Below are positions 45,635-53,709 of a stretch of DNA of 64,000 nucleotides, piece after piece. The DNA comes from Amphritea sp. (lineage in GTDB: Bacteria > Pseudomonadota > Gammaproteobacteria > Pseudomonadales > Balneatricaceae). Position 1 is the stretch's first letter, and every line of letters starts with the position of its first letter. The position numbers and the translations under genes are program-made. Location of the stretch: positions 22,301 to 86,300 of the forward strand of contig NZ_JADGEW010000020.1 in the NCBI RefSeq assembly GCF_016744155.1, read 5' to 3'. The notes below the pieces were generated by a model. The model was given only the letters and a program-made list of their open reading frames with translations. It was not told the origin of the DNA and did not search any database.

Positions 45635-47152
45635 CTACTTAAAACTTAATTCATACCCTGCATTCGCGAGATACACCGCTTCATGTTCCAGATCTGTTTG
45701 GGTCAGGGGTTGGTGGCTGAGCCAGTTATCCGGGAAGCTGAGTGAAAGCGCGTTTTTCTCGGCGGTCAGATGGAATGCCGGCAGGCGCTCGCGGCTTCGG
45801 TTTCGGTGCAGGACGAAGGCGAGTCTGAGGAGTATGGTCAGGCGACTAAAGTGCTTGCTCTCCCGGGGTTGCATCCGCTCAAAGCCCGATTGAGAAAATT
45901 TACGTCGGTGATCCTGAACCATCGCTGCGAGCTGAATCTGTTGCTGCTTGGTAAAGCCGGGCAGGTCTGAATTCAGTAGCAGGTAAGCGCTATGTTTATG
46001 GTATTGGCTGTGGGCGATGGTCAGGCCGCATTCGCAGCAGCGTGCCGCCCAGCTGAGCATATTATGGTACTCGTTATTATCCAGGTGCCAGCTCTCCCGT
46101 ACCTGGGTCAGTGCGATCAGTGCGGTTTGTTCGATCCGCATCGCCTGTTCCTGATCAACATGGTAGCGCTGCATCATCGCGTTGATACTGCGCTCGCGCA
46201 CATCTTCATGGCGCAGACGGCCTGCCATATCGTAAAGTAGGCCCTCTCGCAGGGCGCCTTCAGAGATGCTCATCTCCTTGATGCCCAGGGATTCAAACAC
46301 CGCAGATACAATAGCGAGACCCGCTGGAAAGACCGCGCGGCGTTGCTCTTTCAGACCGTCTATATCGATCTCGTCGACGTGGTTGTAGCTGAGAATTTTC
46401 TCTTTCAGTTGCCGCAGCGCAGCGGTGGTGATTTTGTCAGTGGAATAGCCCAGTGCTATACAGGCCTGGCGGACCGCTTTTATGGTGCCAGAAGAGCCGA
46501 CGCAATCTTCCCAGCCAAGCCGACGATATTTACGTTTAATGCTGAGCAGTTCCCGCAGGGCACCAAATACGGCTAGTTGGAATCTCTTTTCACTGATAAC
46601 GCCATCGGCGAAATAGCGCTTATTGAAACTAACGCAGCCCATCTCAAGGCTTTCCAGTTCAAGGGGTTCGAAGCGATCTCCGATAATGAACTCAGTACTA
46701 CCACCGCCAATGTCGATAACTAGTCGACGGCCATTCTCACCGGCCATTGTATGGGACACACCAAGATAGATCAGCCGGGCTTCCTCTATGCCTGCAATGA
46801 CTTCTATCGAGCAGCCCATAAGCTTTTCAGCGTCACGGATAAACTCATGACTGTTGGCCGCTTCCCGTAGTGCGTTAGTGCCTACGATCCGGATCTGTTG
46901 GCTTGGAATATCGCGGACTCTTTGAGCGAATCGCTCCAGACAATCCAGCCCTCGTTGTCGTGCTTCGGGGGTCAGCATGCGGTTTTCATCGAGGCCAGCG
47001 GCCAGCTGAACTTTGTCTGACAGCAGATCGATGGGCTGAAGTTCGCCCTGAACCAGCTTAGCAACGACGATATGGAAGCTGTTAGAGCCCAGATCGATCG
47101 CGGCTAGTAGGGATGACTCTGGAGGACTAATACTGGCGGTTTCTTGGTTCAT
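45635..47152 (-). CDS. ppx: Exopolyphosphatase
   Basis: 505 residues, Ppx/GppA family. ASKHA motifs: AAIDLGSNSFHIVVA near the N-terminus, VIDIGGGSTEFIIG in the second phosphate loop, and a C-terminal HD-like helical domain (~320-480). It releases phosphate from polyphosphate and may also hydrolyse pppGpp. ppk is not in the window. Divergent from trxA. Confidence 0.95.
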   Translation of the reverse strand: MNQETASISPPESSLLAAIDLGSNSFHIVVAKLVQGELQPIDLLSDKVQLAAGLDENRMLTPEARQRGLDCLERFAQRVRDIPSQQIRIVGTNALREAANSHEFIRDAEKLMGCSIEVIAGIEEARLIYLGVSHTMAGENGRRLVIDIGGGSTEFIIGDRFEPLELESLEMGCVSFNKRYFADGVISEKRFQLAVFGALRELLSIKRKYRRLGWEDCVGSSGTIKAVRQACIALGYSTDKITTAALRQLKEKILSYNHVDEIDIDGLKEQRRAVFPAGLAIVSAVFESLGIKEMSISEGALREGLLYDMAGRLRHEDVRERSINAMMQRYHVDQEQAMRIEQTALIALTQVRESWHLDNNEYHNMLSWAARCCECGLTIAHSQYHKHSAYLLLNSDLPGFTKQQQIQLAAMVQDHRRKFSQSGFERMQPRESKHFSRLTILLRLAFVLHRNRSRERLPAFHLTAEKNALSLSFPDNWLSHQPLTQTDLEHEAVYLANAGYELSFK

Positions 47153-47334
47153 ATAGAATTAACTTCGAGATGATGTTGGGTTTAGCTTATCAGATAACGG
47201 TGACTGTTTAGAGTATAGCCTTGTTATAACAAGCTTTTACTTGAGAAGGGTTCCCCGGTATTCACAAGCGTTTAGAGACAGTGGTATGATCGGTGGTTAT
47301 TAAATTTGAGTGAATCTCACGGCAGAGGCTTTAT

Positions 47335-47661
47335 ATGAGTGAAAATATCGTTAACGTGACTGATAGCTCCTTCGAAGAGGATGTATTGAAAGCGGAAGGG
47401 CCAGTACTGGTTGATTACTGGGCAGAATGGTGTGGTCCGTGCAAAATGATTGCGCCGGTTCTGGAAGAGATCGCTAAAGATTACGATGGTAAGCTGAAAG
47501 TCTGTAAGCTGAATATCGACGAGAACAATGAAACTCCGCCAAAATTTGGTATCCGTGGTATTCCAACGCTGATGCTGTTTAAAGATGGCGCAGTTGAAGC
47601 AACTAAAGTAGGGGCGTTGTCTAAGTCTCAACTGGCTGCATTTATCGAAGATAGTATCTAA
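47335..47661 (+). CDS. trxA: Thioredoxin 1
   Basis: 108 residues with the active site WCGPC (Cys33, Cys36), GIPTLMLF cis-proline loop and normal length. Cytoplasmic disulfide reductant. The position before rho is conserved in E. coli and Pseudomonas. Confidence 0.97.
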   Translation: MSENIVNVTDSSFEEDVLKAEGPVLVDYWAEWCGPCKMIAPVLEEIAKDYDGKLKVCKLNIDENNETPPKFGIRGIPTLMLFKDGAVEATKVGALSKSQLAAFIEDSI

Positions 47662-47864
47662 AAGGTACTAAAATAGTAGGGAGTGACCGAGATCATGGTT
47701 TGCTCCCTGATTTACTGGACTCTTTTTGATCAACGCATTATAGTGTCTTTTCCAAATATTTATTTCTGTGCCAGAACTCTGGCTTCCTTATTCAAATCAA
47801 TCTGACCTGAATGGCTTTAGCTATTTCGCTCAAGGCATTGACCCGTCTCCCTACACATATACCT

Positions 47865-49124
47865 ATGAATCTTACTGAACTTAAAAAGAAAAGCGTTCCT
47901 GAATTGCTAGAGATAGCGAAAGAAATGGGACTTGATAACCTCGGTCGCTCCCGCAAACAAGATGCAATTTTCTCTATTCTTAAGCGTCATGCTAAAGGTG
48001 GTGAAGATATTTCTGGTGATGGCGTATTGGAAATTTTGCAGGATGGCTTTGGCTTCCTGCGGTCTGCCGAAGGTTCATACCTTGCTGGTCCAGATGATAT
48101 TTACGTATCGCCGAGCCAGATTCGCCGGTTTAACCTGCGTACCGGTGACACTATCTCCGGCAAGATTCGTCCGCCGAAAGACAGCGAGCGCTACTTCGCC
48201 CTGTTGAAAGTTGATCAGATCAACTTTGATAAGCCGGAAAATGCCAAGAATAAGATTCTGTTTGAAAACCTGACTCCGCTGTTTGCGCAGGAGCGGTTGA
48301 AGATGGAACTGGGTAACGGCAGTACAGAAGATCTGACTGCTCGTGTTATCGATCTGGTTTGCCCTATGGGTAAAGGCCAGCGTGCATTGCTGGTGTCTCC
48401 GCCTAAAGCGGGTAAGACGCTGATGCTGCAGAACATCGCTAACTCGATTACCCGTAATAACCCAGAAGTTCACCTGATCGTACTACTGATTGATGAGCGT
48501 CCTGAGGAAGTAACCGAAATGCAGCGGACTGTCCGTGGTGAAGTGGTAGCATCGACCTTCGATGAACCGCCTTCCCGCCACGTACAGGTTGCTGAAATGG
48601 TGCTTGAGAAGGCTAAGCGTCTGACTGAGCATAAGAAAGATGTTGTGATTCTGCTGGACTCTATCACTCGTCTGGCCCGTGCTTACAACACTGTGATTCC
48701 ATCATCCGGTAAAGTACTGACCGGTGGTGTGGATGCCCACGCGCTGGAACGTCCTAAGCGTTTCTTCGGTGCAGCTCGTAATATCGAAGAGGGTGGCAGC
48801 CTGACAATCATCGCGACGGCACTGGTTGATACCGGTTCGAAGATGGATGAAGTTATCTTTGAGGAATTCAAAGGTACGGGTAACTCTGAAGTACATCTGG
48901 ATCGTAAAGTGGCTGAGAAGCGGGTTTATCCTGCTTTCAATATCCGTCGATCAGGTACGCGTCGTGAAGATCTGCTGACCTCTGAAGAAGAGCTGCAGCG
49001 GATGTGGATTCTGCGTAAGTTGCTGGATCCGATGGAAGATTCTTCTGCGATCGAGTTTGTACTGGATAAGCTGAAAGACTTCAAAACGAACGACGAATTC
49101 TTCCTCTCCATGCGACGTTCCTGA
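47865..49124 (+). CDS. rho: Transcription termination factor Rho
   Basis: 419 residues from ATG 47865 ([15 protein letters not shown]), exactly the E. coli length; 18 extra upstream codons are rejected. N-terminal RNA-binding domain ([16 protein letters not shown]), then the helicase domain with Walker A SPPKAGKT (~178-185), Walker [15 protein letters not shown] and the Q/R loops. Essential hexameric ATPase that ends transcripts. The 203-bp leader after trxA is the usual site of autoregulation. Confidence 0.98.
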   Translation: MNLTELKKKSVPELLEIAKEMGLDNLGRSRKQDAIFSILKRHAKGGEDISGDGVLEILQDGFGFLRSAEGSYLAGPDDIYVSPSQIRRFNLRTGDTISGKIRPPKDSERYFALLKVDQINFDKPENAKNKILFENLTPLFAQERLKMELGNGSTEDLTARVIDLVCPMGKGQRALLVSPPKAGKTLMLQNIANSITRNNPEVHLIVLLIDERPEEVTEMQRTVRGEVVASTFDEPPSRHVQVAEMVLEKAKRLTEHKKDVVILLDSITRLARAYNTVIPSSGKVLTGGVDAHALERPKRFFGAARNIEEGGSLTIIATALVDTGSKMDEVIFEEFKGTGNSEVHLDRKVAEKRVYPAFNIRRSGTRREDLLTSEEELQRMWILRKLLDPMEDSSAIEFVLDKLKDFKTNDEFFLSMRRS

Positions 49125-49141
49125 TTCATATCTCTGTTCTG

Positions 49142-49169
49142 AAAGGGTAAGCTTACGGCTTGCCCTTTT
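49142..49169 (+). terminator. Terminator of rho
   Basis: AAGGGTAAGC / GCTTGCCCTT with one G-T wobble, loop TTAC and six Ts. Only 16 bp before the ubiD ATG, so ubiD transcription is either readthrough or from a promoter overlapping this site. Confidence 0.85.
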
Positions 49170-49184
49170 TTATTGCTGAAAACT

Positions 49185-50666
49185 ATGTCAAATCTAAAAT
49201 ACAAAGACCTGCGCGACTTTATCAACAGCCTGGAACAAAAGGGTGAGTTGGTACGTATTACAGCGGAAGTTGACCCCGATCTGGAAATGACCGAGATCTG
49301 CGACCGTACCTTGCGTGCCGGTGGTCCGGCACTGCTGTTTGAAAATCCCAAAGGCTACGATTACCCGGTACTGGCGAACCTGTTCGGCACGCCTAAACGT
49401 GTTGCCTTGGGAATGGGCCAGGAAGATGTCGCCAGCCTGCGAAAGGTCGGTAAGTTGCTGGCGATGCTGAAAGAACCCGAGCCGCCCAAAGGGATGAAAG
49501 ATGCCTGGGAGAAGCTACCGATCTTTAAGCAGGTGCTGAATATGGGGCCAAAAAAGGTCCGTAATGCCGCCTGCCAGACCCATGTGATTGAGGGTGATGA
49601 TGTTGATCTGGGTACTCTTCCGGTACAGCGTTGCTGGCCCGGTGATGCGGGGCCTCTGGTAACCTGGCCTCTGGTTATTACTAAAGGGCCTTACAAAGAG
49701 CGCCAAAATCTGGGTATCTATCGGCAGCAGGTAATCGGTAAGAATAAGCTGATTATGCGTTGGCTGTCCCACCGTGGTGGCGCGCTGGATTTCCGTGAGT
49801 GGAAAGAGCAGCATCCAGGGGAAAACTTCCCGGTAGCCGTGGCACTGGGGGCTGATCCCGCGACTATTTTAGGGGCGGTGACGCCGGTACCCGATAGCCT
49901 GTCAGAGTATGCATTTGCTGGGTTGTTGCGCGGCGGCAAGACCGAAATCACTAAATGCATCGGCAGCGACCTGCAAGTGCCTGCCAGTGCAGAGTTTATC
50001 CTCGAAGGCTATATCGCCCCTGAAGAGATGGCGGATGAAGGGCCTTTTGGAGACCATACAGGTTACTACAACGAGGTGGATAGCTTCCCGGTGTTTACCG
50101 TCGAGCGTATCACCCATCGTCCCGACCCTATCTATCACAGCACCTATACGGGCCGGCCACCGGATGAACCTGCTGTGTTGGGTGTCGCGCTGAATGAGGT
50201 TTTTGTACCGATTCTGCAGAAGCAGTTTCCAGAAATTACCGATTTCTATCTGCCACCGGAAGGTTGCTCCTACCGGATGGCAATAGTGACGATGAAGAAG
50301 CAGTATCCGGGTCACGCTAAGCGGGTGATGTTGGGTGTCTGGTCCTTCCTGCGACAGTTTATGTACACCAAATTTGTTATCGTCTGTGATGATGATATCA
50401 ATGCCCGGGACTGGAACGATGTTATCTGGGCGATTACCACCCGGATGGACCCGATTCGCGATACCACCATGATCGACAACACACCGATCGACTACCTGGA
50501 TTTTGCCTCACCGGTCTCCGGTCTGGGCTCCAAGATGGGTATGGATGCCACCAATAAGTGGCCCGGTGAGACAACCCGAGAGTGGGGTGAGCCGATTGTG
50601 ATGTCCCCTGAAGTGAAACAGCGGGTGGACGACATCTGGGATCAATTAGGTATACCGCTTGAGTGA
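49185..50666 (+). CDS. ubiD: 3-octaprenyl-4-hydroxybenzoate carboxy-lyase UbiD
   Basis: 493 residues from ATG 49185 ([13 protein letters not shown]). UbiD family decarboxylase in ubiquinone synthesis, dependent on prenylated FMN made by UbiX. Features: [19 protein letters not shown], the [11 protein letters not shown] active-site loop ([20 protein letters not shown]) and IHCDDDIN-like [19 protein letters not shown]. The next gene's start overlaps its stop, pointing to translational coupling with a flavin reductase. Confidence 0.96.
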   Translation: MSNLKYKDLRDFINSLEQKGELVRITAEVDPDLEMTEICDRTLRAGGPALLFENPKGYDYPVLANLFGTPKRVALGMGQEDVASLRKVGKLLAMLKEPEPPKGMKDAWEKLPIFKQVLNMGPKKVRNAACQTHVIEGDDVDLGTLPVQRCWPGDAGPLVTWPLVITKGPYKERQNLGIYRQQVIGKNKLIMRWLSHRGGALDFREWKEQHPGENFPVAVALGADPATILGAVTPVPDSLSEYAFAGLLRGGKTEITKCIGSDLQVPASAEFILEGYIAPEEMADEGPFGDHTGYYNEVDSFPVFTVERITHRPDPIYHSTYTGRPPDEPAVLGVALNEVFVPILQKQFPEITDFYLPPEGCSYRMAIVTMKKQYPGHAKRVMLGVWSFLRQFMYTKFVIVCDDDINARDWNDVIWAITTRMDPIRDTTMIDNTPIDYLDFASPVSGLGSKMGMDATNKWPGETTREWGEPIVMSPEVKQRVDDIWDQLGIPLE

Positions 50667-51693
50667 TCGTTTTACCATCACCGTTAACGATACCCATGAA
50701 GTCAGTGCAGAACCGGGTTTGCCGATTCTGGACAGTCTGCGAAATGCCGGATTTACGATGCGTTTCAGTTGTCGTAACGGGGTGTGTGAAATTTGTAAAA
50801 CAACACTGCTAGCTGGCAGTATTCGGCAGCGCTACCCTGAATTGGCGCTACAGTTAGAGGCGGGGCAGCCGTCCTCGCAGATATTTGCGTGTACAGCCGT
50901 ACCCTGCAGTGATATTCAGGTGAGAATTAAAGGGTTGTTACGCCCTGGAGAGATACAAGTGAAAGAACTGGTTTGTGATATTGCGTCGGTAGAACAACTG
51001 AATGAAGAGGTTTACCGGGTGCGTCTGCATCTGCCGGTAACCGGCCGTCAGGCCACAGAGTTTCATGCGGGACAGTACCTGGAACTGATACTTCCTGATG
51101 AGCGTCGTGCCGCATTTTCGATCGGTAGTGCACCGGACTTCAGCAGCGATATCGAACTGCATATCCGCTGTACGCCTGAAGGCGAGCTTTCAGTGGCGAT
51201 TATGGATCACCTGAAGAACAGTCCCAGCGTGAAAATTGAACTGCCCAAAGGCGAATGCTATCTGGAAGCCAGTCAGCTGGCCTCTGATAAAGTAATCGTT
51301 CTGGCGGCTGCCAGTACCGGATTTTCGCAGATTAAGAGTATCGCAGAACATCTGCTGGCGAATCAGGTCTCCAATCCGATTCACATCTATTGGGGCGCAC
51401 GGGTAGAAGCAGATTTCTATCTGGAAAAACTGCCTCTGCAATGGGCCAGCGAACACACCAACGTCCATGTTCATCTGGTTGTCAGCGAGCCGGGTAACAG
51501 CCCCGGTTGGTCCGGTCGCAGCGCACTATTGCCGGATGCCATCGTTGCTGATTTTGACCACTTTGAGAATGTTGAGATCTTTACCAGTGGTTCACCGGGA
51601 ATGGTTTATGCGTTACTCGATGCCTGCGAACTTAAAGGGCTTAACGAAGTACAGATGCATGCCGATGTTTTTGCTTACGCGCCACGCAAATAA
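50659..51693 (+). CDS. Ferredoxin-flavin reductase fusion (2Fe-2S domain plus Fre-like reductase)
   Basis: 344 residues, TTG start overlapping the ubiD stop by 8 bases; no ATG or GTG in frame serves. The N-terminal plant-type ferredoxin has Cys38, Cys43, Cys46 and Cys78 (CxxxxCxxC...C). Then an FAD-binding barrel ([10 protein letters not shown], where Phe replaces the usual Tyr) and an NAD-binding domain ([19 protein letters not shown]) follow. It resembles CDP-6-deoxy-glucoseen reductase/flavin reductase proteins coded after ubiD in Pseudomonas. E. coli has fre, without the ferredoxin domain, at this place. A role in supplying reduced flavin is inferred. Confidence 0.88.
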   Translation: MSDRFTITVNDTHEVSAEPGLPILDSLRNAGFTMRFSCRNGVCEICKTTLLAGSIRQRYPELALQLEAGQPSSQIFACTAVPCSDIQVRIKGLLRPGEIQVKELVCDIASVEQLNEEVYRVRLHLPVTGRQATEFHAGQYLELILPDERRAAFSIGSAPDFSSDIELHIRCTPEGELSVAIMDHLKNSPSVKIELPKGECYLEASQLASDKVIVLAAASTGFSQIKSIAEHLLANQVSNPIHIYWGARVEADFYLEKLPLQWASEHTNVHVHLVVSEPGNSPGWSGRSALLPDAIVADFDHFENVEIFTSGSPGMVYALLDACELKGLNEVQMHADVFAYAPRK

Positions 51694-51698
51694 AAGCG

Positions 51699-51759
51699 CG
51701 TTGCTCGCTAGAACGTCGCTGCGCGACTTGCTCGACGGGCTGCGCCCTTGTTAGAAAAA
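51699..51759. repeat. CTAG twin-hairpin repeat (copy C)
   Basis: 61 bp, identical to the copy at 52863-52923 in 58 of 61 positions. Hairpins GTCGC-TGC-GCGAC and GGGC-TGC-GCCC lie between CTAG (left) and TTAG (right). It starts six bases after the stop of the flavin reductase gene. Confidence 0.85.
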
Positions 51760-51771
51760 GCATAGAAAAAG

Positions 51772-51797
51772 AAAGAGAGCCGTTGGCTCTCTTTTTT
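51772..51797 (+). terminator. Terminator after the flavin reductase gene
   Basis: AAAGAGAGCC-GTT-GGCTCTCTTT followed by further Ts. A near-identical hairpin lies inverted at 55227-55253 next to the other outer repeat. Confidence 0.92.
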
Positions 51798-51799
51798 GC

Positions 51800-51829
51800 T
51801 GTAGGAGCCGTGCCCTCACGGCGATGTAG
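51800..51829. repeat. REP-like element, copy 1
   Basis: TGTAGGAGCCGTGCCCTCACGGCGATGTAG core: hairpin GCCGTG-CCCT-CACGGC behind TGTAGGAG, in the style of Pseudomonas REP sequences. A second copy (3-4 differences) is at 52497-52527. The pair flanks the methyltransferase gene. Confidence 0.7.
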
Positions 51830-51846
51830 CATGAGTCACTCAGAGG

Positions 51847-52446
51847 TTAATTCTTCTGCACAATAAAGTAGGTGTGTAGCTCGGGGTATTGATCATATTC
51901 CAGATGCCTGACGTTGCAGTTTAATCCGGCAAAAAGCTCAAGAAATCCTGCCACGCCTAAGGTTGAGTAATACACCTCAGGCCCCATCGTGTCATCGGTA
52001 TGATCGCCCACTTCATCGGTCCCGCCGAAGGAGAAAATCAACACTCCACCGCTGTTAAGGCCCTCTATCAGCTTGGTTAAAACAGCCTTCTGCTGGTCCA
52101 GCGGTATATGCCAGATACTGTCCCAGGCGGTGATAAAGTCATAGGTGCGGGGTAGTTCCCACTGGCAGATATCCTGTTGATAAAAGTTGATCTGTGGATG
52201 CTTTAGCTTCGCCAGTCGGACCATCTCATCCGATACATCTACACCCTCAGGCTCAAACCCCTCTGCCTGTAGCAAATCCATAAACCGCCCGGTACAACCG
52301 CAACCCACATCCAGTGCAGCCCCTCTGTTTTTAACAAAAGCGATCGCACGGCGATGCTGCTCAATTCCGTTTTCTCGGTTGAACTCCTCGCGTTCCCAAA
52401 GATGGGTGATCTGGTTGTAGGCTTTGCCGATATCGGTGGGTTTCAT
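51847..52446 (-). CDS. Class I SAM-dependent methyltransferase
   Basis: 199 residues. Motif I ALDVGCGCTGRFMDLL, the acidic residue in EGVDVSDEMV, motif III ITAWDSIWHIP and motif post-I hydrophobic LNSGGVLIFSFGG are clear. Substrate unknown. It stands alone between two REP-like elements in the accessory segment, with no partner gene. Confidence 0.85.
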   Translation of the reverse strand: MKPTDIGKAYNQITHLWEREEFNRENGIEQHRRAIAFVKNRGAALDVGCGCTGRFMDLLQAEGFEPEGVDVSDEMVRLAKLKHPQINFYQQDICQWELPRTYDFITAWDSIWHIPLDQQKAVLTKLIEGLNSGGVLIFSFGGTDEVGDHTDDTMGPEVYYSTLGVAGFLELFAGLNCNVRHLEYDQYPELHTYFIVQKN

Positions 52447-52496
52447 GTAGTTTTATCCTGAATAGGAGTTTTTAGCTTAGCTAGAACAGCCGTTTG

Positions 52497-52527
52497 TGTA
52501 GGAGGCGTGCCTTCACGGCGATTGTAG
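52497..52527. repeat. REP-like element, copy 2
   Basis: TGTAGGAGGCGTGCCTTCACGGCG core, same orientation and layout as the copy at 51800-51829. Confidence 0.68.
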
Positions 52528-52651
52528 TTATGATTACATATTTGCTTGCCGCAGTGGAGCACTGCTTTTTGTTCGCTTCGCCTGCGGGTGTCTTAGTTTA
52601 TAAGATTGCCGCAGTGATTCGTTTCATTTGTTCCGCTCTGCTGAGCGGGCC

Positions 52652-52677
52652 AAGACTTTTGGGCGGCCAAAAGTCTT
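52652..52677. repeat. Perfect 11-bp inverted repeat
   Basis: AAGACTTTTGG, loop GCGG, CCAAAAGTCTT. No T tract typical of a terminator on either side; part of the repetitive gap. Confidence 0.75.
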
Positions 52678-52862
52678 AACAATCTAAAACCGCGCCCACT
52701 GTTTGGTCGGCTTCGCCGACTGCCCTGCGCGTTTCGTTTTCCAATGACATGGGAAAAACTCGGTTGCTTCGCGCCCTCAGACAGTTCCCCATGCTTTTCA
52801 TTGAAAAACTCCAATGCTCGGCTGCACAGAAAGGGATTTAGAGCAGACCGCAACGAAGAGCA

Positions 52863-52923
52863 CGTTGCTCGCTAGAACGTCGCTTCGCGACTTGCTCGAC
52901 GGGCTACGCCCTTGCTAGAAAAA
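52863..52923. repeat. CTAG twin-hairpin repeat (copy D)
   Basis: CTAG, hairpin GTCGC-TTC-GCGAC, spacer, hairpin GGGC-TAC-GCCC, CTAG. 58/61 identical to the copy at 51699. Its core (52877-52898) recurs exactly, inverted, at 55296-55317. Confidence 0.87.
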
Positions 52924-52945
52924 TCTGTCGCTACACTGCTAGAAA

Positions 52946-53009
52946 ATCAATGACTCTGACATCATTGATCCAAACTCTACACTTTAGATTTAATCTAAGG
53001 TGTAGAGTT
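52946..53009. terminator. Tandem hairpins at the 3' side of the SIR2 operon
   Basis: The first is ATCAATGA / TCATTGAT with an 8-base loop (52946-52969). The second is a long 17-of-18 inverted repeat with arms AACTCTACACTTTAGATT and its complement (52973-53009). It ends 19 bp past the stop of the operon. T tracts are absent, so it is a transcript end or element boundary rather than a textbook terminator. Confidence 0.55.
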
Positions 53010-53028
53010 GATTTATCGTTGTTGATTA

Positions 53029-53709
53029 TTAAATTTTGTCCTTAGTCTCAAGAGAAATTATATCTTTATCTGTGAGAGTCGTCATTTCGCGGGCGTTAAT
53101 GCTACATATCTTCGACGATCGTGATTCGATATTTACAGTATTATTTGAATTAAAAGATACTGATGCATCAGCTAGCATACAAACTTCCTTGAAGAGTCTG
53201 AATGCATTTGTGTTTCTAGACATTCCTTTCACGATAAACGCTGCGATTTTAGGTTCTATGACGACCTCAACGTTAATTTCAGCCACTTTCATAAGGTCCT
53301 GAACAAATTCTTCAAAAGAAATACTGTTAAATTCTTTTGTTGCTGAAAGCTCAAATAATGAAAGCATGAAGAATGAGTGGATAGCTTCAATATCCAGAGT
53401 TAAGCTAGGTGGATCAGAAGTGAATTTGGTATTCATTCGATGAAATACGCCTTCGAACATCGTAAAATATTTCTCGTCAACTTCATTGGATACAGACAAA
53501 CGAACAACATCTCTCTCTGAGTAACTTATAAAGGCATGATTTAACTCAGAATCAAATGACTGAAGTGACAACGTTGGAAATGTATTAATTGAGCTGCTTG
53601 TCGATATCTTTAGGTTATTAGTGCCGAAATCCATTTTTGGCTCAACTGTACATATGATGGTGCCGCTGCGAATTAGCTCAAAGCGAGTCTTATGCTTAAC
53701 TTCACTCAC
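53029..53709 (-). CDS. SIR2-operon partner with tail-hub-like (gpD/gp27/VgrG) pattern
   Basis: 226 residues, AT-rich, start overlapping the SIR2 gene stop by 4 bases (ATGA). No direct family match is claimed. The order of elements resembles phage baseplate-hub proteins (P2 gpD, T4 gp27, VgrG N-terminus). A first beta domain contains RDVVRLSVSN (67-76) and FEGVFHRMNTKFTSDPPSLT (85-104). A short helix-rich insert follows (SFEEFVQDLMKVAE, 131-144). A second domain has NTNAFRLFKEVCMLADASV (166-184) and ends in an NTVNIESR strand. No other phage gene is nearby. It might sense or mimic a phage hub, regulating the SIR2 effector. Coding status is sure; the fold call is inference. Confidence 0.7.
   Translation of the reverse strand: MSEVKHKTRFELIRSGTIICTVEPKMDFGTNNLKISTSSSINTFPTLSLQSFDSELNHAFISYSERDVVRLSVSNEVDEKYFTMFEGVFHRMNTKFTSDPPSLTLDIEAIHSFFMLSLFELSATKEFNSISFEEFVQDLMKVAEINVEVVIEPKIAAFIVKGMSRNTNAFRLFKEVCMLADASVSFNSNNTVNIESRSSKICSINAREMTTLTDKDIISLETKDKI

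Larger units (their letters stand above)
52447..53028. other. Repeat-rich gap between methyltransferase and SIR2 operon
   Basis: No credible gene. From left to right: the second REP-like copy (52497-52527); a perfect 11-bp inverted repeat AAGACTTTTGG-GCGG-CCAAAAGTCTT (52652-52677); GC-rich short palindromes such as GTCGGCTTCGCCGAC; the second twin-hairpin repeat (52863-52923); and two hairpins (52946-52969, 52973-53009). An 86-codon minus-strand frame at 52593-52853 has Arg/Ser-rich, domain-free sequence and is probably a translation of repetitive intergenic DNA. Confidence 0.6.

Noticed and set aside
52593..52853. 86-codon minus-strand frame in the repeat-rich gap
   Set aside because: Contains the perfect 11-bp palindrome and Arg/Ser-rich sequence without domains; treated as repetitive intergenic DNA.
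53029..53709. Reading the tail-hub-like gene as a prophage or T6SS remnant
   Set aside because: No other phage structural, lysis, integrase or T6SS gene is near, and the 4-base overlap with an intact SIR2 gene argues for a dedicated operon.
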